Positions 1-6,171 of a DNA stretch of 33,704 nucleotides are shown piece after piece. Each line of letters opens with the position of its first letter. Positions within the stretch are counted from its first letter, which is position 1. Origin of the DNA: Clostridia bacterium (GTDB lineage Bacteria; Bacillota_A; Clostridia; Christensenellales; Aristaeellaceae); the NCBI GenBank assembly GCA_017517815.1, contig JAFWYA010000080.1, forward strand, positions 1 through 33,704, read 5' to 3'. The translations under genes were made by a program, and so were the position numbers. Under the pieces are notes generated by a model. The model was not told the origin of the DNA. It saw nothing but the letters and a program-made list of their open reading frames with translations, and did no database searches.

Positions 1-943
1 GAACGTTGACGATCTTGTGCTGCACCATCTCGCCCAGCGCCTTGCGGGCGTCGGTGAGGTACTGACGGGGGTCAAAGTGATCGGGATGATCAACGAAGTG
101 CTTGCGCAGCATGGCGGTGAAGGCCAGACGCAGGTCGGAGTCGATGTTGATCTTACAAACGGCCATGGAAGCAGCCTTGCGCAGCTGTTCCTCGGGGATG
201 CCGACGGCGTCGGGCATCTTGCCGCCGTTTTCGTTGATGATCTTCACGAAATCCTGGGGCACGGAAGAAGCGCCGTGCAGAACGATGGGGAAGCCGGGCA
301 GACGCTTGGAGACTTCCTCCAGAATGTCAAAGCGCAGGGGCGGGGGCACCAGGATGCCCTTTTCGTTGCGGGTGCACTGGGCAGCGGTGAACTTGTAAGC
401 GCCGTGGCTGGTGCCGATGGCGATGGCCAGGCTGTCGCAGCCGGTGCGGGTGGCGAACTCTTCGACTTCCTCGGGACGGGTGTAGCTGCTGTCCTCGGCG
501 GAGACCTTCACATCGTCTTCCACGCCGGCCAGACGGCCCAGCTCGCCTTCAACGGTGACGCCGCGGTCGTGAGCATAATCAACGACCTTCTTGGTGAGAG
601 CGATGTTCTCTTCGAAGGACAGGTGGCTGCCGTCGATCATAACGCTGCTGAAGCCGCCGTCGATGCAGGCCTTGCAGGTCTCAAAATCGGGGCCGTGATC
701 CAGATGCAGAGCGATGGGCAGGCCGGTTTCCTGCACAGCGGCTTCCACCATCTTGACCAGATAGGTGTGGTTGGCGTAGGCGCGGGCGCCCTTGCTGACC
801 TGCAGAATGACAGGAGCGTTCACAGCCTTGGCAGCCTCGGTGATGCCCTGCACGATTTCCATGTTGTTGACGTTGAAAGCGCCGATGGCGTAGCCGCCTT
901 CGTAAGCCTTCTTGAACATTTCCTTGGTATTGACGATCGGCAT
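1..943 (-). CDS. fba: Class II fructose-bisphosphate aldolase, 3' end beyond window
   Basis: Zinc-dependent aldolase of glycolysis and gluconeogenesis, cleaving fructose-1,6-bisphosphate to glyceraldehyde-3-phosphate and dihydroxyacetone phosphate in the cytoplasm. Translating the minus strand from the ATG at 943 gives about 314 residues without a stop, beginning MPIVNTKEMFKKAYEGG. Class II marks are visible: ALHLDHGPD near residues 78-86 (catalytic Asp and zinc His), VEGELGRLAG near 131-140, GTSHGAYKF near 177-185 (zinc His) and VLHGASSVP near 221-229. The family usually has 285-330 residues, so only the last few are missing. The start is supported by GGAGGA a few bases upstream. An extended -10 promoter (984-992) lies upstream, and the gene is divergent from the sortase-like gene. 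Class II identity is secure; preference for fructose- over tagatose-bisphosphate is inferred. Confidence 0.95.
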   Translation of the reverse strand, partial: MPIVNTKEMFKKAYEGGYAIGAFNVNNMEIVQGITEAAKAVNAPVILQVSKGARAYANHTYLVKMVEAAVQETGLPIALHLDHGPDFETCKACIDGGFSSVMIDGSHLSFEENIALTKKVVDYAHDRGVTVEGELGRLAGVEDDVKVSAEDSSYTRPEEVEEFATRTGCDSLAIAIGTSHGAYKFTAAQCTRNEKGILVPPPLRFDILEEVSKRLPGFPIVLHGASSVPQDFVKIINENGGKMPDAVGIPEEQLRKAASMAVCKINIDSDLRLAFTAMLRKHFVDHPDHFDPRQYLTDARKALGEMVQHKIVNV

Positions 944-983
944 TGGAAATTCCTCCTTGCTGAATGCATATTAGCACAAATAC

Positions 984-992
984 ATTATAGCA
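984..992 (-). promoter_or_regulatory. Extended -10 promoter of fba
   Basis: On the minus strand the sequence reads TGCTATAAT, a consensus -10 with the TGn extension, about 40 bases upstream of the fba start. No good -35 box lies 17 bases upstream. Confidence 0.6.
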
Positions 993-1067
993 GAGTTTCG
1001 CGCTTTTGGGTAGAGGGCGCGGGGAAAACTGTCAAATTTTTGTCAAGCCGGAAGGCGGGAAAGTAAA

Positions 1068-1096
1068 TTGACATTTTGTGTCGAAAACGGTATCAT
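1068..1096 (+). promoter_or_regulatory. Sigma-A type promoter for the sortase-like gene
   Basis: TTGACA (1068-1073), a 17-base spacer and TATCAT (1091-1096) form a near-perfect housekeeping promoter. It precedes the start at 1139 and a GGAAAGGGGG ribosome binding site at 1121-1130. The same TTGACA-17-TATCAT pair is used by the sugar-binding protein gene at the right end. Confidence 0.75.
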
Positions 1097-1138
1097 ATTA
1101 TTTTGTAGAAGTATCTGTATGGAAAGGGGGTCGAACAC

Positions 1139-2605
1139 ATGCCTCAGCAGTGGGAACAGGGCAGCGCAGCGCGCCAGCCGGCCTGTGAGGAAGCGTCCAA
1201 CCCCTATCAGCCCATCGACTACGCAGCCCGCCTGAGCCAAACGCCCAGACGGCGCGCGCAGAGCGAAAGTTTCCAGCCCGGCCAGCTGTATGCGCCGCCG
1301 GTGTACTCCGCGCCGCCCGCAGCCGCGCCCCAGAGCGAAGCGCCTGCCTATATGCAGCCGCAAAGCTATGACGTGCCGCAGCTCACCCCCGGCGCGCCCT
1401 ATGGCATGAATGCCTACCAGAATGGGCCGCAGCCCTTTGGCCAACAGTCCCAGTGGGATGCAGCTCAGCCCCAGTGGCAGTGGGCCGAGCCTCAGCCCCA
1501 GCAGGAAACGGCGCAGCCTGCGCCCGAAGAGGATCACCCTGTGGATGAAACCGGGCTGAAGGATCCCTTCACGCCCGCAGAAGAAACCAAAAACCCCGTC
1601 GAGTCTGCCCAGCCCCGCAAGGCGCAGCGCCCGCCGGTGCGCGTCGACCGCGTGATCTTCCTCACCCTCGCTGTGGCGATGGTGCTGTTCTGCGCCATCG
1701 CAGGCGGACGGATGATCGCCCAGCTGGTGCGCAGCGAGCGCAGCTTTGAGCAGGCGCGCAACGAATACCGCGAGCAGACCGGCACCGAGCTGCAGCACGG
1801 CGCCGCAAGGGTCGACCTGCTGCCAAACGGCCAGACCTTCGCGCCCACCGCAACACCCACGCCTACCATCTTTGTGACCACGCCCAAGCCCGCGCCCATC
1901 ATTCCCATCAACGAGCCCGCCGTGGCCGGCAGCGCCGTTTTGGCAGCTGCGGCAGACGTACAGTCCACCCCGGTTCCTGCGCGCACACGCTTGAGCATTT
2001 ATCCCAAAAATCCCCTGTGCAATGTGCAGGAGAGCCTGAAAAACCTCATCGCCGAAAATGCCGACGTGGTGGGCCATCTGGTCATCCCCGGCGTGCTGGA
2101 CGAAGTGGTGGTGCAGCGCAACAACACCTATTACCTATCGCGCAGCTACACAGGCCTGCCCCGCGAGGGCGGCAGCGTGTTCGTGGACGAAAGCTGCTCC
2201 TTCCGCATGCCGCCTGAAAACCTGCACCTGCGCGGACAGGCCAGCGTGCCCGGACGCTCCTTCGCGCCCCTGTACCAGTACGTGACCGGCGGCACGAGCT
2301 TTGTATCCACCGCCGCCACCGCCACCCTCACCACCCTCTACGAGCAGGAGCAGTACGTGCTGTTCGCCGTCATCAATGCCTCCAATTCCGCGGGCGATCC
2401 CGGCTATTTTAACTACGCCAGCCACCCTACCTTCGCCACCGACGAGGCCATGATGAACTACGTCAACACCGCCCGCTCCCGCAGCCTGTACCCCTTCAAC
2501 GTCGAAGTTGCCCCCTCCGACCGCCTGCTGACCCTGTCCACCCTCGGCGGCGACAGCGCCGTGGTGCTCATCTACCGCATGGCGCGCGACGGGGAGTATT
2601 ATTGA
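1139..2605 (+). CDS. Membrane-anchored sortase B-like protein lacking catalytic residues
   Basis: 488 residues. Residues 1-165 are a cytoplasmic Pro/Gln/Ala-rich low-complexity region. One membrane helix follows (about 171-191), then a Thr/Pro-rich linker (about 235-280), then a C-terminal domain (about 290-488) with the order of a class B sortase: DVVGHLVIPGV, VVQRNNTYYLSRSYTG, GGSVFVDES, YVLFAVINA, SRSLYPFNVEV and DRLLTLSTLGG. Active SrtB enzymes have YGH for the catalytic His, TLSTC for the nucleophile and a nearby Arg. Here those places read RGQ (Q367), TLSTL (L469) and a hydrophobic strand without the Arg. Transpeptidase activity is therefore unlikely; a structural or binding role is inferred. 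The long cytoplasmic N-terminus is also unusual for a sortase. The gene has its own promoter and is followed by a terminator. Confidence 0.75.
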   Translation: MPQQWEQGSAARQPACEEASNPYQPIDYAARLSQTPRRRAQSESFQPGQLYAPPVYSAPPAAAPQSEAPAYMQPQSYDVPQLTPGAPYGMNAYQNGPQPFGQQSQWDAAQPQWQWAEPQPQQETAQPAPEEDHPVDETGLKDPFTPAEETKNPVESAQPRKAQRPPVRVDRVIFLTLAVAMVLFCAIAGGRMIAQLVRSERSFEQARNEYREQTGTELQHGAARVDLLPNGQTFAPTATPTPTIFVTTPKPAPIIPINEPAVAGSAVLAAAADVQSTPVPARTRLSIYPKNPLCNVQESLKNLIAENADVVGHLVIPGVLDEVVVQRNNTYYLSRSYTGLPREGGSVFVDESCSFRMPPENLHLRGQASVPGRSFAPLYQYVTGGTSFVSTAATATLTTLYEQEQYVLFAVINASNSAGDPGYFNYASHPTFATDEAMMNYVNTARSRSLYPFNVEVAPSDRLLTLSTLGGDSAVVLIYRMARDGEYY

Positions 2606-2612
2606 GAGAACG

Positions 2613-2703
2613 CCAGGGGCTTCACCCCTGCACCCCACCAGGGGCTGAGCCCCTGGACCCCACACTGCGGCCCATTTTATGGGCCGCAGGGGTGGATTTT
2701 TTT
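2613..2703 (+). terminator. Rho-independent terminator after the sortase-like gene
   Basis: Two short GC hairpins (an AGGGG/CCCCT type at 2613-2630 and another near 2640-2655) precede the main stem CTGCGGCCCA-TTTTA-TGGGCCGCAG (2665-2689), which is followed by a T-rich run. The same loop and nearly the same stem recur after rny (7766) and after the Cys-repeat protein (29660). Confidence 0.8.
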
Positions 2704-2719
2704 GTTTGGGGCTGCAGCT

Positions 2720-2757
2720 CAGACCGCCGGTCGGCGACAGGCCTCCCGGCTCGCTTG
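2720..2757 (+). repeat. Terminator-linked palindromic cassette, copy 1
   Basis: CAGACCGCCGG, a variable palindromic centre, then CCGGCTCGCTTG. The arms recur at 7819-7857, 18842-18879, 18912-18949, 29696-29774 and 29807-29844, and the cassette generally lies just beyond a terminator. The centre differs in each copy but stays self-complementary. Confidence 0.7.
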
Positions 2758-2870
2758 ACGGTAGCAGGGAATGGACATAGCAACTCCTCCTACCCGCCCA
2801 AAAGGTAAGAACCCCATGCTGGGGTCTGGGGGTCCGGGGTGTCCCCGGCGCGGGAAGGGGGGAGGAGGGG

Positions 2871-3102
2871 AGTCCAGAGGGGGGTCTCGGGGGGACCGGT
2901 GCGGGGTCCCCCCGACCGCCCCTCTGGCCCAAGCGGAGCGGAGAGAAGTCTGAGAGTACCTTAGTACTCTCAATAGGCTGAGCAGCCTACCCCCTCCGGC
3001 GGCGCGTAAGCTGCCGCCGTCAGCAACGCAGTTGCATATGCTGTACCGCAAGGTACAACCCCTCAGTCACCTTCGGTGACAGCTCCCCTTACACAGGGGA
3101 GC
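2871..3102 (+). repeat. Multi-hairpin repeat family 2, copy A
   Basis: A run of adjacent hairpins: outer CCAGAGG/CCTCTGG enclosing a variable GC palindrome, then GAGAGTAC/GTACTCTC, a GGCGGC/GCCGCC stem, TACC/GGTA, a CACC-UUCG-GGTG type tetraloop hairpin and a final CTCCCC/GGGGAG hairpin. Homologous copies lie at 8012-8232 (same strand) and 33348-33699 (inverted). Stretches 2606-3123 hold only these repeats and terminator hairpins; I see no gene there. Confidence 0.75.
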
Positions 3103-3123
3103 CTTTTAGGGGATTGCTTCCCC

Positions 3124-3152
3124 TTGCACTCCCCCGCCAACTTCGCTATAAT
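3124..3152 (+). promoter_or_regulatory. Promoter of the M18 aminopeptidase gene
   Basis: TTGCAC (3124-3129), a 17-base spacer and a perfect TATAAT (3147-3152) lie about 45 bases before the start codon at 3198. Confidence 0.75.
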
Positions 3153-3197
3153 AAAAAACAAAAAATCCCACTCCCTTTTTATAAGGAGGCCATCCCC

Positions 3198-4487
3198 ATG
3201 ATTTCGAATTTCCTTTCCTTCATCCGGAAATCCCCCAGCGCCTTCCACGCCGTGGAACAGATCTGCCTCGCCCTTCAGGCCAAAGGCTTCCAGCCGCTTA
3301 ACGAAATGCAGGACTGGGCCGTGCAGCCCGGCGGCAAATATTATGTTACCCGTAACCAGTCCTCCGTCATCGCGTTCACCACGCCGCAAAAGGGCGTGGG
3401 CCATTTCCAGATCGTGGCCAGCCACAGCGATTCGCCCATGTTCAAGCTCAAGCCCCATTGCGAGGACGTGGCCTGCGGCAAATACCTGCGCCTGAATACC
3501 GAACGCTATGGCGGCATGATCATGTCCAGCTGGTTCGACCGCCCGCTGTCCATCGCGGGCCGGGTGCTGGTGCGTGAGGGCGGCAGCATCACCGCAAAGC
3601 TGGTCGACCTTGACCGCGACGCCGCCATCATCCCCAATATGCCTATCCACTTTAACCGCGATATCAACGACGGCTATAAGTATAACGCCCAGACCGATCT
3701 GCTGCCCCTGTACGCGCAGGGCGGCGAAAAGGGCAAGCTGGCGGACGACGTGGCCGCTGCCGCGGGCGTCAGCGCCGACAGCATCGTGGGTTCGGATTTG
3801 TTCCTGTATAACCGCATGCCCGGCACCGCGTGGGACGCTTACTTCGCCTGCCCCCGCATCGATGACCTCGAGTGCGCGTGGACCAGCCTGCAGGGCTTCC
3901 TGAATGCCGAAAGCGCCGATCACGTGAACGTGTACGCCGTGTTTGATAATGAAGAGGTCGGCTCCTCCACCAAGCAGGGCGGCGATTCGACCTTCCTGAC
4001 CGACGTGCTCAGCCGCGCCAGCGCCTGCCTGGGCCTGACCGACGCGCAGTTCCGCGCCGCCGCTGCCGCCAGCTTCATGGTGTCGGCTGATAACGCCCAT
4101 GCCGTGCACCCCAACCATCCTGAAAAGTACGACGCGGGCAACCGCACCTTTATGAACGAGGGCGTGGTCATCAAGCACAATGCCAACCAGAAGTACACCA
4201 CCGACGGCGTGTCCGCCGCCGTGTTTGAAACCATCTGCCAGAATGCCGGCGTGCCGGTGCAGCACTTCGCCAACCGCTCCGACGTGCCCGGCGGCTCCAC
4301 GCTGGGCAACATCGCCAACACCCAGCTGTCCATGAACACGCTGGATATCGGCCTGGCGCAGCTGGCCATGCACTCCGCCTACGAGACCGCTGGTCAGCAG
4401 GACGTGGGCTATATGGTGGATGCGCTCACGGCGTTCTATAACACCGATATCTGCGTGACCGCCGACGGAAACGTGTGCCTGAAGTAA
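3198..4487 (+). CDS. apeB: M18 family aminopeptidase
   Basis: 429-residue cytosolic di-zinc aminopeptidase of the aspartyl-aminopeptidase (M18) family, which removes N-terminal, often acidic, residues from peptides. Seen: ASHSDSP with zinc ligand His76, a later domain with DNEEVGSSTKQGG (Glu252-Glu253, catalytic and metal Glu), SADNAHAVHPN (about 296-306), SDVPGGSTLG (361-370) and AMHSAYE with His392. The length matches bacterial M18 enzymes. The ATG at 3198 is preferred because AAGGAGG lies at 3183-3189; the frame stays open upstream to 3114, but that part would precede the ribosome binding site and overlap the -10 box. The gene is monocistronic: own promoter, and a terminator 7 bases after the stop. 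Exact peptide preference cannot be read from sequence. Confidence 0.93.
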   Translation: MISNFLSFIRKSPSAFHAVEQICLALQAKGFQPLNEMQDWAVQPGGKYYVTRNQSSVIAFTTPQKGVGHFQIVASHSDSPMFKLKPHCEDVACGKYLRLNTERYGGMIMSSWFDRPLSIAGRVLVREGGSITAKLVDLDRDAAIIPNMPIHFNRDINDGYKYNAQTDLLPLYAQGGEKGKLADDVAAAAGVSADSIVGSDLFLYNRMPGTAWDAYFACPRIDDLECAWTSLQGFLNAESADHVNVYAVFDNEEVGSSTKQGGDSTFLTDVLSRASACLGLTDAQFRAAAAASFMVSADNAHAVHPNHPEKYDAGNRTFMNEGVVIKHNANQKYTTDGVSAAVFETICQNAGVPVQHFANRSDVPGGSTLGNIANTQLSMNTLDIGLAQLAMHSAYETAGQQDVGYMVDALTAFYNTDICVTADGNVCLK

Positions 4488-4493
4488 ATCAAA

Positions 4494-4526
4494 GGCTTCT
4501 CCCATTCAGCGGGAGGAGCCTTTTTT
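4494..4526 (+). terminator. Terminator of the M18 aminopeptidase gene
   Basis: GGCTTCTCCC/GGGAGGAGCC stem followed by six T. Confidence 0.85.
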
Positions 4527-4579
4527 GTTTGTTCTTTTTCTGTCTTTAAGCATATCCAGCGGATCGTTTTTCCATTTTC

Positions 4580-4588
4580 TGCTATAAT
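4580..4588 (+). promoter_or_regulatory. Extended -10 promoter for the SH3b zinc-finger gene
   Basis: TGCTATAAT, a consensus extended -10, lies about 67 bases upstream of the start at 4656. The -35 region is poor. Confidence 0.6.
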
Positions 4589-4655
4589 GGAAACATACGG
4601 AAATCGCCTGCAAACCTGAATACATGCTTCAGCATTCTGAAAGGAACAACTGACC

Positions 4656-5393
4656 ATGATGAAAAAGCTGATCTCGATCCTGCTGGCTCTGTGCATAACG
4701 CTGCTGCCTGCGCTGGCTTTGGCGGCACTGGAATCTATCAAGACCAAAAAGATAACGGTTGTGAAGATAACGAACGAGCGTTCCGTCAACGTGCGCAGCG
4801 GCCCCGGCACAAAGTACGGGGTGATCGGCGAAGTCCCTTCCGGCAGTGAACATCCTTATGTGCGTACCAAGGGCAAGTGGTACTGCATCACTTTCAACGG
4901 TCAGGAGGGCTATGTCTCCGCCAACATCACCACGCTGGAGGAGAAGAATGCTTTTGGTTTTCCCTTCGGTGAAAAATTGGGAGCCGCCGGTACCGGGGAT
5001 GACAGCACCAAGAGCAGCAGCTCGTCTTCGAATAGCGGCAGCTCGTCTTCCTCCTCTTCCAAGAGCAGCAGCAGTTCGTCTTCCTCCTCTTCGAAAAACA
5101 CCCACCGCTGCAGCACCTGCGGCGGCGACGGCAAACGGGAAGTCAGCTGCCCGCACTGCAGCGGAGGCAGAACCCGCTGCACCAGCTGCTCCGGAAAAGG
5201 AACATACCGCTGCACCCTGTGCGGTGGTGACGGCAGCAAAGCTGACGGCAGGCGCTGCATAAGCTGCGGCGGCGACGGAAAGGCCAACTGCGGCCCATGC
5301 GGCGGGTCGGGCAAAAAACGCTGCGGCTCCTGCAGCGGCACGGGCAAGAAGCGGGAGCGCTGCACGGCGTGCGGCGGCGACGGTCTGCGCTGA
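4656..5393 (+). CDS. Secreted SH3b protein with C-terminal DnaJ-type zinc-finger repeats
   Basis: 245 residues. A signal peptide (1-23, ending ALALA) is followed by a bacterial SH3 domain (about 33-95, with the NVRSGPGTKYGVIG signature), a polyserine linker (about 118-147) and a Cys/Gly-rich tail (about 151-245). The tail holds eight CxxC motifs, most as CxxCxGxG: CSTCGGDG, CPHCSGG, CTSCSGKG, CTLCGGDG, CISCGGDG, CGPCGGSG, CGSCSGTG and CTACGGDG. That pattern is the zinc-binding centre of DnaJ, normally cytoplasmic. SH3b domains usually bind the cell wall, so a wall-attached, metal-binding or thiol-rich surface protein is inferred; no enzymatic domain is visible. The ATG at 4656 has GAAAGGAAC upstream; the ATG at 4659 is an alternative. 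It is monocistronic. Confidence 0.85.
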   Translation: MMKKLISILLALCITLLPALALAALESIKTKKITVVKITNERSVNVRSGPGTKYGVIGEVPSGSEHPYVRTKGKWYCITFNGQEGYVSANITTLEEKNAFGFPFGEKLGAAGTGDDSTKSSSSSSNSGSSSSSSSKSSSSSSSSSSKNTHRCSTCGGDGKREVSCPHCSGGRTRCTSCSGKGTYRCTLCGGDGSKADGRRCISCGGDGKANCGPCGGSGKKRCGSCSGTGKKRERCTACGGDGLR

Positions 5394-5449
5394 CCTGCCG
5401 GATCGCTGCGCGGCTGCCGGCGAAAATGTGAACCTTCAATAAAAACATC

Positions 5450-5485
5450 AAAAAAACATATGGGGAGCATGCCTCGCTCCGTATG
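5450..5485 (-). terminator. Hairpin with minus-strand T-run, left arm of multi-hairpin element
   Basis: On the minus strand CATACGGAGC and GCTCCCCATATG pair and are followed by a T-run, giving a terminator shape. It is an imperfect inverted copy of the plus-strand terminator at 5693-5727, so the two bracket the element between them. Confidence 0.55.
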
Positions 5486-5516
5486 ATACATCTTGCTGAC
5501 AAACCCTATGGGAGGT

Positions 5517-5685
5517 GTCGGAGGGCCGAAGCCCTCCGACTCTTGTTCCGAAACTGACGACATGTGCGTCAGTTTCGGAAACCTTGCGCAGCAAGGTTTC
5601 CCTGCAGGTTTCTCAGACCGTGAGCAAAGCGAACAGGAGAAACCCGTTTCGTCGGAAAAGATCGCGAAGCAAGCTTTTTCGACGG
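5517..5685 (+). repeat. Five-hairpin element family 1, copy 1
   Basis: Five consecutive hairpins: GTCGGAGGGC/GCCCTCCGAC (5517-5540); TTCCGAAACTGAC/GTCAGTTTCGGAA with loop GACATGTGC (5546-5580); ACCTTGC/GCAAGGT (5581-5597); GGTTTCTC/GAGAAACC (5607-5644); GTCGGAAAAG/CTTTTTCGAC (5651-5683). A homologous copy lies at 27173-27349 in front of asnA. Between copies the stems change on both sides so that pairing is kept, while the GACATGTGC loop is identical. No credible gene lies in 5394-5760. Confidence 0.75.
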
Positions 5686-5692
5686 TTTTCAG

Positions 5693-5727
5693 CATACGGA
5701 GCCAAACTGCGCTCCGTATGTTTTTTT
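5693..5727 (+). terminator. Rho-independent terminator closing the multi-hairpin element
   Basis: CATACGGAGC/GCTCCGTATG stem followed by seven T. It could also end transcripts of the SH3b zinc-finger gene, which has no clearer terminator. Confidence 0.8.
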
Positions 5728-5760
5728 GCCCTGACGGCCCGTCCGTCCCTCTTTTTCGCC

Positions 5761-5789
5761 TTGACATCGCATTGACAAGCGTCTATAAT
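5761..5789 (+). promoter_or_regulatory. Full-consensus promoter for the rny leader RNA
   Basis: TTGACA (5761-5766), a 17-base spacer and TATAAT (5784-5789) match the housekeeping consensus exactly. The expected transcription start is near 5796. This is the strongest-looking promoter in the window, although no coding start follows for about 375 bases. Confidence 0.85.
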
Positions 5790-5795
5790 GATGTA

Positions 5796-6087
5796 GTCGG
5801 CTGAATAGGCATATCGCTAAAAAGGCGAATGCTGCGCTGTTTTGCAAATATATTCCCAACTGAGTTTCCCTGCGTGTGCAGGTTCTGCTTATACAATGCC
5901 TCAGGGCGTTATGGGTATATGAAAATTTCCGGGGGTCGTGCTGTGTGTGGTTTCCACATGCTGAAAAATAAAGAATATCTCCCAGTGGGTGTATTCTACA
6001 CTTCTTTCGATGTGTGAAAGAAGTGCCCGCGCGTAACCGAAAAGCGAATCAACGATGGCCGAACGAGCTTGTCTCGTCGGCTTTTTT
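5796..6087 (+). ncRNA. Candidate structured RNA or attenuated leader upstream of rny
   Basis: A perfect promoter and a rho-independent terminator bracket about 290 bases with no credible gene (one 62-codon frame, no ribosome binding site). Visible helices are TATTCCCA with TGGGTATA (5851-5858 with 5912-5919) enclosing CCTGC/GCAGG and AATGCC/GGCGTT; TGTGG/CCACA near 5945-5958; GAATA/TATTC around CCC/GGG (5973-5996); and a 10-pair stem CACTTCTTTC/GAAAGAAGTG (5999-6025). I could not match it to tmRNA, RNase P RNA, SRP RNA or a riboswitch; 6S RNA is possible but unproven. I see no separate promoter between its terminator and rny, so it may be either an independent small RNA or a leader that controls readthrough into rny. 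Confidence 0.6.
6058..6087 (+). terminator. Terminator between leader RNA and rny
   Basis: GCCG-A-ACGAG, loop CTTGT, CTCGT-CGGC with a single bulged A, followed by six T. It lies 85 bases before the rny start codon. Confidence 0.8.
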
Positions 6088-6171
6088 CGTAAAGAAAAAG
6101 GCCGTAAACCAAAGGAAGCAATCAATTCAAAAGCCAGCAGCAAAATTTATGAAAGGAGAGAAACAGAGCTC

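Noticed and set aside
1139..2605. Active class B sortase
   Set aside because: Catalytic His, Cys and Arg positions are all replaced, so the enzyme name would mislead.
3114..3197. Upstream extension of the M18 aminopeptidase frame
   Set aside because: It overlaps the promoter and lies before a perfect AAGGAGG that serves the ATG at 3198.
3063..4505. Long open frames antisense to the M18, mnmG, BMP and other genes
   Set aside because: They mirror GC-biased codon use of the real genes, have no ribosome binding sites and encode Gly/Ala/His-rich low-complexity proteins.
5517..5685. CRISPR-like array of short repeats
   Set aside because: The hairpins differ from each other and have no constant repeat with unique spacers; the same holds for the ATGAAG-palindrome units at 21871.
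5772..5789. Second TTGACA at 5772-5777 as the -35 box of the rny leader
   Set aside because: Its spacing to TATAAT is only 6 bases; the one at 5761 has the correct 17.
5493..5804. Small proteins coded in the hairpin elements (5493-5804, 27220-27375)
   Set aside because: The frames come from palindromic DNA, lack ribosome binding sites and are not kept between the two copies.
5926..5996. GGGTCGTG in the rny leader as part of a ZTP (pfl) riboswitch
   Set aside because: Only this short string fits; the second conserved segment (CCGCCTGGGCA-like) is absent and the downstream gene is not in purine or folate metabolism.
6055..6171. Upstream extension of the rny frame
   Set aside because: It runs through the leader terminator and adds a charged segment before the membrane helix that RNase Y proteins do not have.
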